Positions 1 through 5,148 of a stretch of DNA of 5,514 bases are shown here, piece by piece. Under the pieces are notes generated by a model that was not told the origin of the DNA, made no database searches, and worked only from the letters and a program-made list of their open reading frames with translations. The translations under genes were made by a program, and so were the position numbers. This DNA is from Vulcanimicrobiota bacterium (GTDB taxonomy: Bacteria > Vulcanimicrobiota > Vulcanimicrobiia > Vulcanimicrobiales > Vulcanimicrobiaceae): positions 1-5,514 of the forward strand of contig JASHXG010000005.1 of assembly GCA_030043675.1 (NCBI GenBank), written 5' to 3'. The first letter of the stretch is position 1. Every line of letters starts with the position of its first letter.

Positions 1-272
1 GAATGATCAAGGGTATGCCGGTGAACGGGGTATATTCTATTCAAGGAAAGGCCCGAGTCGGACGAAGCGAGGAGAACGAGGTCTTTCTCCTCGATCCGAG
101 CGTATCGCGCGCGCACGCAATCGTGGAGCTCGACGGCGTCGCGGCGATAGTCCGCGATCTCGGCTCGACGAATGGAACCTTTGTGAACGGGGAGCGGATC
201 GAGGCGCGCCGGCTGAGCGATGGGGACGAGTTGACGTTTGGAAATACGCGAATGAGATTCGAAACGGAGTGA
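1..272 (+). CDS. FHA domain protein, C-terminal part (FhaA position), 5' end outside window
   Basis: Forkhead-associated domain, a cytoplasmic module that binds phosphothreonine peptides. Residues are numbered from the first visible ATG (position 3). The diagnostic residues are all present: VGR at 19-21 (phosphate-binding Arg21), SRAH at 35-38, and GSTNGTFVNG at 54-63. The domain ends at the stop codon, so FHA is the C-terminal module. The usual first beta strand is incomplete at the ATG and the frame is open to the window edge, so the true start probably lies upstream. In mycobacteria, FhaA carries its FHA domain at the C-terminus and is followed by fhaB, pstP and rodA, the same order as here. 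Assignment to FhaA is therefore by position and architecture. A short stand-alone FHA protein starting at position 3 is the alternative. The stop overlaps the next start as TGATG. Confidence 0.85.
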   Translation, partial: MIKGMPVNGVYSIQGKARVGRSEENEVFLLDPSVSRAHAIVELDGVAAIVRDLGSTNGTFVNGERIEARRLSDGDELTFGNTRMRFETE

Positions 273-712
273 TGCCGGCCGCGGCGTCGAGCGCCGAGTT
301 CGCGAGTGCGATGCGGATCGGCTCGCTCGAGATAACCGGAGCCCTTGCGCTGGTCGCGCTCTTCGCGGCACGACCGCGTGTGCGCGCAGCGACCGAGATC
401 GGCCGGATGGTCCCGATGGACGTCGCACTCGAGATCTTCGAGCGTGGCCGAAATCGCGTCCATCAGGGACGCCCGCCATTCGAATTTGGTCGAGGCGCGG
501 AGGCCGACGTCAGGATGGCGGACCCGGAGGTCAGCCGCCGCCACGCTCGCCTCGAGAGTCGCGACGGCGTCGTCTACGTCGCAGATCTCGCGAGTAGCAA
601 CGGAACCTTTCTGAACGGGCGGCGCGTGACCGAGGCGATCGAAGTGCGCGAAGGCGACGCGATCGACATCGGGACGACGCGTATCGTCGTGACGGCGGTA
701 CGACCGGCGTGA
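272..712 (+). CDS. Membrane-anchored FHA domain protein, FhaB-like
   Basis: 146 residues from ATG 272. A single hydrophobic segment at about residues 19-33 (LEITGALALVALFAA) is followed by Arg-rich residues, which suggests an N-terminal anchor with the rest in the cytoplasm. A linker (about 34-52) leads to a complete FHA domain (about 53-146) with FGR at 72-74, SRRH at 88-91 and SSNGTFLNG at 108-116, so phosphothreonine binding should be intact. N-terminal membrane segment plus C-terminal FHA at about 150 residues is the layout of mycobacterial FhaB/FipA, and the position before a PP2C-like gene and rodA agrees. Start choice is uncertain: ATG 272 overlaps the previous stop (TGATG), GTG 269 lies directly before it, and ATG 311 would give a shorter protein beginning MRIGSLE just before the membrane segment. 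The gene probably recruits phosphorylated partners to the membrane near RodA (inference). Confidence 0.85.
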   Translation: MPAAASSAEFASAMRIGSLEITGALALVALFAARPRVRAATEIGRMVPMDVALEIFERGRNRVHQGRPPFEFGRGAEADVRMADPEVSRRHARLESRDGVVYVADLASSNGTFLNGRRVTEAIEVREGDAIDIGTTRIVVTAVRPA

Positions 713-1452
713 CCCTGGCCATTCGCGGCGACCAGGCTTCCTGCCTCAGCTTGCAGCTCGGGCCGCGGACATGGTTCCTGGCCGTTGCGCGTGGCTTCGG
801 CTTCGTCGAGGGTGTGGCCACGGAGTGCGCGCTGCTGGCCCGCCTGCGGGCCGAGTGCGAGCGTCGTTTGCGCAGCGCGCGCTTCCGGCGAGCAATCGAT
901 CGTCCGCAGGCCGCCGCGACGGCGATGCTCGCGGCGCTGACCCGCGTCAACAGCGATCTGCATGCTCGAACGGCGAGTCACGATGATTATGTAACGGCGG
1001 CCTGTTCGTTGACGGCGGCGCTGGTCGTGCAGGGACGCGCTTATGTCATTCACGCGGGGACTACCGCTGCCTATCTGGCGCGCAACGGTGAAATCGCGGC
1101 GCTCTCAGGCGACGACGCGTTCGACGAGACGCGGTTCCCGCTCTTGACGCGTGCCCTCGGGGCTGACGCGACGCTGGACGTTACCGTGTCGAGCGCCGTA
1201 CTCGACGAAGGCGACGTGATCATCTTGGCGGGCCGGCGCGTTCGCGGAGAGGTCGATCGCCTCGCGCTGCTGACCCACCTCGAGGCGACGAATCCCGGCG
1301 AACAGGTGCTGATCGCGCGCTTCGAGCGCGACGATGCCACAGCCGATCGGACCGAGCAGGAGAGCGAAAACCGGTTCCTCACCCCGGCATGCGTCGTCAC
1401 CGGGATTGCCGCGGTCGTAAGCCTGCTCATCGCATTGGTATACGTGCACTGA
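709..1452 (+). CDS. Degenerate PP2C-family protein with C-terminal membrane anchor, probable pseudophosphatase (PstP position)
   Basis: 247 residues. GTG start overlaps the upstream stop as GTGA, indicating coupling. PP2C landmarks can be traced: FLAVARGFGF (23-32) matches the family's LAVADGMGG; AGTTAAYLAR (116-125) matches GDSRaYlyR; LLTRALG (145-151) matches ItRALG; DEGDVIILAGRR (166-177) matches GD.llLcSDGl; GEQVLIARF (197-205) matches the DN.T strand. At each metal-binding position the Asp is gone: Arg28, Thr118, Gly175 and Glu198 stand in. The N-terminal strand of the fold is also shortened. Loss of metal coordination predicts no phosphatase activity. A transmembrane segment at about 224-246 ends the protein, like the anchor of PstP, but nothing follows outside the membrane. 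The fold assignment rests on motif spacing and neighbours. The likely role is a catalytically inactive scaffold or phospho-sensor for the FHA/RodA module, which is inference. Confidence 0.7.
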   Translation: MTLAIRGDQASCLSLQLGPRTWFLAVARGFGFVEGVATECALLARLRAECERRLRSARFRRAIDRPQAAATAMLAALTRVNSDLHARTASHDDYVTAACSLTAALVVQGRAYVIHAGTTAAYLARNGEIAALSGDDAFDETRFPLLTRALGADATLDVTVSSAVLDEGDVIILAGRRVRGEVDRLALLTHLEATNPGEQVLIARFERDDATADRTEQESENRFLTPACVVTGIAAVVSLLIALVYVH

Positions 1453-1481
1453 TCGCACTCGTCGTCCGGCGACTGACGCCG

Positions 1482-2687
1482 ATGGCGGGTGCGCTCGCCG
1501 TCGCGGCGTTGATCCTCTCGTTTGCCCCTCGCGGCGCAATCGGCCCGTGGTGGATGCTCGCGCTTTTAGCCGCCCTGGCGGTCGTATGGGTGCTCTGGCA
1601 GCCGCCGACCAGCCTACGCGACGACGCGCTGCCGGCGCTCGCGGTGGTCCTGGCCGCGCTGGGTCTGGCGATGGTCGCCCGGCTATCGCCGGAGTTGGCA
1701 GAGAAGCAACAACTCTGGCTGCTCGTGTCGCTCGGATTGGCGCTGGTTTTTGCGCCGGCTTTTACAAACTTTCGCCGCTTTGCGGCATACAAGTACCTGT
1801 GGGTGATCGCTTCGCTCGTGCTCTTCGTTCTGCTGCTCGCGTTTGGAGAACAGATCAACGGCGCACGCCTTTGGATCAGACTTGGGCCGATTCAGTACGA
1901 GCCGATCGAGCTGATCAAGCTGTTCATCGTGTTCTTTCTTGCGGCATACCTCGCCGAGATGGCCGACGTCATCGCCAATGCACGCCCCTGGTCGCTGCAC
2001 GCAAACTTGAAGTATCTCGGTCCGCTGTTCATCGGTTGGGGCGCATCGATGGCGATCTTGGTCGTGCAGCGAGACCTTGGAATGGCAACGCTGCTGCTCG
2101 CGACCTTCGCGACGCTGCTCTTCGTGGCGACGCGCCGTCTCGATATCGTGCTCTTCGGCGCCGCCCTCTTCGCCCTCGGGGCCTATTGGGCCGTGCACCA
2201 CTATCCTTACGTCCAGACGCGCATCGCGGTTTGGCGCAATCCGTTCCACGACCCGCTCGGCGCCGGCTATCAATCGTCGCAAGCATATTTCGCGCTCGGG
2301 GCCGGTGGATTGTTCGGCAGCGGCTACCGGCTTGGCCATCCGGAGTTCATCCCGGACGTTGCCACCGACTACGTCTATGCCGCGTTCTCCGAGGAGTTCG
2401 GATTGCTCGGCGCACTCGTCGTCCTAGCGATCTTTCTCGGTTTGATCCGGCGGATCGCAGCGACCGGACTCGAGCAGCCCGACCTCTATACCAAACTGCT
2501 CGCAACCGGTCTGGCGGCAACGCTCGGCTTTCAAGTCGTCATCATCGTCGGCGGCGTCATCGGTCTCTTCCCGCTCACGGGCATCACGTTGCCGTTCATG
2601 TCGTATGGCGGAAGCTCGCTGGTTGCAAACTTTCTGCTGGTCGCGCTCGTTTGGGCGATGAGCGCGCGTCCGCGAGCGCCGGCGTGA
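1482..2687 (+). CDS. rodA: RodA/FtsW-family (SEDS) peptidoglycan glycosyltransferase
   Basis: 401 residues, polytopic, about 12 membrane segments including an extra N-terminal pair typical of actinobacterial members. SEDS proteins polymerise lipid II into glycan strands at the outer membrane face together with a class B penicillin-binding protein. Visible family marks are NGARLWIRLG followed by YEPIELIKLF (usually QPSE..K), VVQRDLGMATLL (usually Q.DLG.A), the loop HPEFIPDVATDYVYA with the invariant Asp at residue 296, EEFGLLG, and FMSYGGSS at 372-379. The key Asp is intact, so the enzyme should be active. RodA is preferred over FtsW only because of its place after fhaB and a PP2C gene. Start is uncertain: ATG 1482 lies 29 nt after the previous stop and begins at the first membrane helix. 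ATG 1389 would overlap the previous gene by 64 nt, and a CTG at 1449 sits in a CTGA overlap. No convincing Shine-Dalgarno supports any of them. The expected pbpA partner does not follow. Confidence 0.92.
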   Translation: MAGALAVAALILSFAPRGAIGPWWMLALLAALAVVWVLWQPPTSLRDDALPALAVVLAALGLAMVARLSPELAEKQQLWLLVSLGLALVFAPAFTNFRRFAAYKYLWVIASLVLFVLLLAFGEQINGARLWIRLGPIQYEPIELIKLFIVFFLAAYLAEMADVIANARPWSLHANLKYLGPLFIGWGASMAILVVQRDLGMATLLLATFATLLFVATRRLDIVLFGAALFALGAYWAVHHYPYVQTRIAVWRNPFHDPLGAGYQSSQAYFALGAGGLFGSGYRLGHPEFIPDVATDYVYAAFSEEFGLLGALVVLAIFLGLIRRIAATGLEQPDLYTKLLATGLAATLGFQVVIIVGGVIGLFPLTGITLPFMSYGGSSLVANFLLVALVWAMSARPRAPA

Positions 2688-3115
2688 CGCGCGCGTTTTT
2701 GCTTGCGCTTCTCATCGGCGCGGCCGCGTGCGCCAAGACCACGTCGAGCGGCGGGCCGGCCTCCGCCCCGGCGGCGATCGCACGGAACCCGGCTTCGGCC
2801 AGCGACGGCGCGGTGGTCTATATTACCAACTGTTCGAGCTGCCATCAGACCAATGGAGAAGGCGTACCGGGCGCCTTTCCGCCGCTCGCCGGAAACCCCG
2901 CCGTCACCGGCAATCCGGTTGCGGTGATCGCGATCGTCAAGCACGGCATCGGCGGCAAAATCGAAGTCAACGGAACTGCCTATAGCGGGATCATGCCGCC
3001 CTGGGAGGGCCTGATCTCCGACGACGATATCGCGGCGGTTGTGACCTACATCCGCAGCTCCTGGCACAATCGCGCGAGCCCGGTCAGCCTCGCCAACGTG
3101 CGCGCCGTCAGATAG
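2684..3115 (+). CDS. Mono-heme cytochrome c, predicted lipoprotein
   Basis: 143 residues. The GTG start overlaps the rodA stop as GTGA. The N-terminus MTRAFLLALLIGAAAC is a short signal peptide ending in a possible lipobox with Cys16 (Ala at -3, so not the strongest form). A low-complexity Ala/Ser/Pro tether (about 17-40) leads to a class I cytochrome c domain. The heme-binding CSSCH is at 50-54 with His54 as proximal ligand, then GEGVPGAFPPLAG (58-70), and Met104 in GIMPPW is the probable distal ligand. The closing helix DDDIAAVVTYIRSSW follows. This resembles the small CBB3/CcoP-type c domains of respiratory chains, so it probably shuttles electrons at the outer face of the membrane. Its redox partner is not in the window. 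Its coupling to rodA is unusual because pbpA normally occupies this slot. The 3' end overlaps the convergent peptidase gene by 8 bp. Confidence 0.92.
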   Translation: MTRAFLLALLIGAAACAKTTSSGGPASAPAAIARNPASASDGAVVYITNCSSCHQTNGEGVPGAFPPLAGNPAVTGNPVAVIAIVKHGIGGKIEVNGTAYSGIMPPWEGLISDDDIAAVVTYIRSSWHNRASPVSLANVRAVR

Positions 3116-3722
3116 CGGCTTCGTCGGCCTCGCGGCCTTCGCCGAACTCTCCCTCGAACAGCCGCGCGACGAACTCATACATCGCCGGATCGCCGTGGCG
3201 TAGGCGGAGTTTCGTCGCACGCGGCCACGGCGAAGCCGGATCGTTGGCCTCGACGTACGCGCGCAACGACTCGGCGAAATACTCGTCGACTCCGGTAGCC
3301 GCATAGGGTGTTACGAAGCCGGTCGCATTCGCAAAGAGCGCCCGCAGCTGCGGGTCGATCCCGCTGCGATAGACGCCTCCGCCCAGCGCGCAGTCGAGCG
3401 CGTGCCCGAACTCATGCGCCACCGTCATCGGGCTGCGCGAGCGCAGATAGAGCGTCCGCTCTTCAACGACGAACAAGCCGGCCGGCGGCGCCGGCCACGC
3501 ATCGACGTCGATCCCCAAGCGCGCGAGGGCCGGCGACGCTGCGCGGTAGCGTTCGCTAGGCCGCAGCAACACGATGTGGGTACGAGCGCGCAGCGCATAA
3601 CCGAGCGCGCCCATTCCGAAGCGGAGAAGCGTCGCGAGGACCTGCGGCTCGATCGGTCGCCGCCGATCGTGCTCGAAGAGCCGACGAGCGGTCGATACGG
3701 CGTCGTTGCGCATCGCTCCCAT
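3108..3722 (-). CDS. Putative zinc metallopeptidase (HEFGH; anthrax lethal factor-like gluzincin)
   Basis: 204 residues, no signal peptide or membrane segment, so probably cytoplasmic unless exported by an unseen route. VAHEFGHALD contains the HExxH motif at 103-107: His103 and His107 bind zinc and Glu104 is the catalytic base. Downstream, TPYAATGVDEYFAESLRAY (138-156) supplies a Tyr140 and Glu147 seven residues apart, then FAE. From memory, lethal factor and the Pro-Pro endopeptidases (M34/ATLF group) have the same layout: HEFGH, a catalytic Tyr, the zinc-ligand Glu seven residues later, then FAE. I therefore propose Glu147 as third ligand and Tyr140 as transition-state stabiliser; Glu151 is the fallback ligand. 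The first 95 residues are not recognised. Start ATG 3722 is the longest; an in-frame ATG at 3713 is equally possible, and neither has a clear Shine-Dalgarno. It converges on the cytochrome gene, overlapping its last 8 bp. The substrate is unknown. Confidence 0.8.
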   Translation of the reverse strand: MGAMRNDAVSTARRLFEHDRRRPIEPQVLATLLRFGMGALGYALRARTHIVLLRPSERYRAASPALARLGIDVDAWPAPPAGLFVVEERTLYLRSRSPMTVAHEFGHALDCALGGGVYRSGIDPQLRALFANATGFVTPYAATGVDEYFAESLRAYVEANDPASPWPRATKLRLRHGDPAMYEFVARLFEGEFGEGREADEAAI

Positions 3723-3752
3723 CGTCGCGCGCGGTGATTGCCGCGAAATGGC

Positions 3753-3781
3753 CGCGCGATTTCAGAGTTCCTTCATCTCTC
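3753..3781 (+). repeat. 29-bp direct repeat, copy 1, upstream of first lipoprotein gene
   Basis: This stretch, beginning CGCGCGATTTCAGAG and ending TTCATCTCTC, is identical base for base to 5073-5101. It ends 45 nt before the ATG at 3827, and copy 2 ends 47 nt before its ATG. Similarity continues weakly on both sides: a shared GTGATT lies about 20 bp upstream (3734-3739 and 5052-5057), and TAGC sits just downstream, but those flanks carry substitutions and indels. The position fits a promoter or operator, or a conserved start of the mRNA leader. A -35-like TTCAGA (3761-3766) is present but no good -10 is seen 17 bp later, so a non-housekeeping sigma factor or a regulator site is possible. Confidence 0.85.
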
Positions 3782-3815
3782 GGTCTTAGCCTGGGCGAGA
3801 TTCCAGTTGTCTCTT

Positions 3816-3820
3816 GGAGG
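3816..3820 (+). promoter_or_regulatory. Ribosome binding site deciding the start at 3827
   Basis: GGAGG six nt before ATG 3827, within TTGGAGGTTT, which is repeated before the second paralog. It is the best Shine-Dalgarno in the window along with its copy, in contrast to the coupled operon genes, which lack one. It fixes the start although the reading frame is open upstream to GTG 3734. Confidence 0.88.
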
Positions 3821-3826
3821 TTTGCG

Positions 3827-4960
3827 ATGTCGAAAGTTCCCACACACGTGCGGATCGCAGTGACGGCGATTGCCGCACTCGCAGCCGTGGGTTGCAGCCA
3901 CGGCGCCGGCAGTATGCTCCCTGCGCAGCCGGTCGCCGGGTCCGCGGCCGCGCGACAAGCTGAGCTGCCGGATAAGGACGTTTCCATTTTGAAAATGCTC
4001 ACCAAGCAGGTCGTTATCGGATCGACCGTCGATCCGAAGTTCGGCCAGCTCAATCCATACGGGCTCACCGTCGCACCGATTTCGTCGGGGGACTTCAAGA
4101 AGGGCGACCTGGTGGTCTGCAACTTCAACGATAAGAAGAACGTCCAAGGCACGGGCTTCACGATCGTGGCGCTGCACCCGAAGCCGGGTTCGAAGCCGCT
4201 GCTCGTCTCTTCCAGCAAGACGCTGCTCGGATGCGATGCGCTGGCGCTCGGATCCGACGATACCATTTGGGCGGCTGCGTTCAGCGCCAATGACAACCCG
4301 GTGATCTCGACGACCGGCACGCTGGAAGTAAACATCAAGGGCAAGCCCTTCGAGCATCCGTTTGGGCAGATCTACGCGCAGCCGAAGTCGGGCAGTCCGG
4401 TATTCTACGAAACGAACGCGGCCGACGGGACCCTGGTTCGGGTCAATCTCGGCGCGACGTTCACGTACGACGTGATCGCTAAGGGCTTTGCAGTTAACCA
4501 TGGGAAGCCGGGCAGCATCTTCGCGCCGTCAGGTTTGGCATACAATCCGACCGGCGACATCCTTTATGTCGTCGATGGGACGAACAACACCGTCGTCGCC
4601 TTCTCTGACGTCACGAAAATCCCAACCGGCGGCGTTATTGTCGAACCCGGCGGCAAGACGTTCAAAGGCAAATTCGCGTCGCACGCGCATCTCATCTTGG
4701 CGGGCTCACCACTCAAAGGGCCGATCAGTTCGGCGATCTTGTTCAACGGCAATCTGGTCGTCGGCAACACCGCGAATCCCAGCGGTCAAAACATCATGGT
4801 CGAGATATCGCCGGCTGGTAAGGTTCTCGACACGCGCAACGTCGACAAAGGTGCGGCGGGAGCGCTCTTCGGGATGGTAGCAACCGGAACGACCGCTGCG
4901 GACACGAAACTCTATTTTAATGACGACAACGACAACAATCTCCAGGTCCTAGAGCCGTAA
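3827..4960 (+). CDS. Secreted lipoprotein with NHL/beta-propeller-like repeat (paralog 1)
   Basis: 377 residues. The signal peptide has a basic start (MSKVPTHVR), a hydrophobic core, and Cys23 in AAVGCSHGAG as probable lipidation site, so the protein should be anchored outside the cytoplasmic membrane. A flexible linker (about 24-48) precedes the folded part. FAPSGLAYNPTGDILYVVDG and the following NNTVVAF, at about residues 230-258, form a classic NHL/SMP-30-type blade: a 'place along the path' strand, then a DG turn. LNPYGLTVAP (75-84) with GDLVVCNFN looks like an earlier blade of the same pattern, so a six-bladed propeller is plausible. Cys98 and Cys136 could form a disulfide. No catalytic residues are recognised, so binding or scaffolding is more likely than enzyme activity, but the substrate is unknown. 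The start is set by GGAGG at 3816-3820. The upstream 29-bp element and downstream hairpin suggest a monocistronic unit. A close paralog follows. Confidence 0.88.
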   Translation: MSKVPTHVRIAVTAIAALAAVGCSHGAGSMLPAQPVAGSAAARQAELPDKDVSILKMLTKQVVIGSTVDPKFGQLNPYGLTVAPISSGDFKKGDLVVCNFNDKKNVQGTGFTIVALHPKPGSKPLLVSSSKTLLGCDALALGSDDTIWAAAFSANDNPVISTTGTLEVNIKGKPFEHPFGQIYAQPKSGSPVFYETNAADGTLVRVNLGATFTYDVIAKGFAVNHGKPGSIFAPSGLAYNPTGDILYVVDGTNNTVVAFSDVTKIPTGGVIVEPGGKTFKGKFASHAHLILAGSPLKGPISSAILFNGNLVVGNTANPSGQNIMVEISPAGKVLDTRNVDKGAAGALFGMVATGTTAADTKLYFNDDNDNNLQVLEP

Positions 4961-4984
4961 CATCGCGCAACGGCGGTCAGATGG

Positions 4985-5014
4985 CGAACTCGGATCGGCC
5001 TCGATCCGAGTTCG
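4985..5014 (+). terminator. Hairpin, probable intrinsic terminator of first lipoprotein gene
   Basis: A perfect 13-bp inverted repeat (left arm CGAACTCGGATCG at 4985-4997, right arm 5002-5014) with the 4-nt loop GCCT, starting 24 nt after the TAA. It is followed by TTTGCGTCGTT, a poor T-tract, so termination may be inefficient or assisted. It separates the two paralogs, and the 29-bp element of the second lies 58 bp further on. Confidence 0.75.
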
Positions 5015-5072
5015 TTTGCGTCGTTGCACATTGCGCCAATTGTCGCACGGCGTGATTACTGCGCGATGTAGG

Positions 5073-5101
5073 CGCGCGATTTCAGAGTTCCTTCATCTCT
5101 C
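5073..5101 (+). repeat. 29-bp direct repeat, copy 2, upstream of second lipoprotein gene
   Basis: Identical to 3753-3781, lying 1320 bp downstream of it. It sits between the terminator hairpin and the second lipoprotein gene. The sequence between this element and the ribosome binding site (about 5102-5136) differs substantially from the matching part of copy 1, so the perfect match is confined to the 29 bp. This suggests selection on the element as a shared promoter, operator or leader. Confidence 0.85.
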
Positions 5102-5138
5102 AGTTCTAGCTTAGGCGGCGGGATTTCTCTCAACTTTT

Positions 5139-5143
5139 GGAGG
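5139..5143 (+). promoter_or_regulatory. Ribosome binding site of second lipoprotein gene
   Basis: GGAGG five nt before ATG 5149, within the same TTGGAGGTTT context as at the first paralog. It supports the start at 5149. Confidence 0.88.
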
Positions 5144-5148
5144 TTTAA

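Noticed and set aside
1547..2683. Long open frame upstream of and in frame with the cytochrome gene, giving an apparent 522-residue protein
   Set aside because: Its first part is an Arg-rich, low-hydrophobicity translation of rodA DNA in a shifted frame. The cytochrome has its own GTG start, signal peptide and lipobox at 2684, overlapping the rodA stop.
3760..3776. ECF-type -35 motif (GGAAC) on the minus strand within the 29-bp element, as a promoter for the peptidase gene
   Set aside because: The same motif is present in the second copy, where no minus-strand gene follows, and it would be a chance reading of the conserved block. No matching -10 was found.
3764..3780. AGAG/CTCT inverted repeat inside the 29-bp element as an operator palindrome
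   Set aside because: Only 4 bp per arm with a 9-nt spacer, too short to distinguish from chance.
3734..3826. N-terminal extension of the first lipoprotein to a GTG at 3734
   Set aside because: It would read through the 29-bp repeat. GGAGG with correct spacing, the signal peptide directly after ATG 3827, and the same arrangement in the paralog all fix the start at 3827.
3556..4344. Long minus-strand open frame across the intergenic region and first lipoprotein gene
   Set aside because: It is antisense to a well-supported lipoprotein gene and overlaps the peptidase gene in another frame; the translation has no recognisable domain. Similar antisense frames at 41-544, 531-950, 574-1053, 1105-1539, 1683-2339, 2531-3304, 3773-4501 and 5145-5456 are shadows for the same reason.
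3753..5101. The two 29-bp repeats as a CRISPR array or as mobile-element ends
   Set aside because: There are only two copies, 1320 bp apart in direct orientation, each at a fixed distance from a paralogous gene. No transposase or spacer-like series lies between them.
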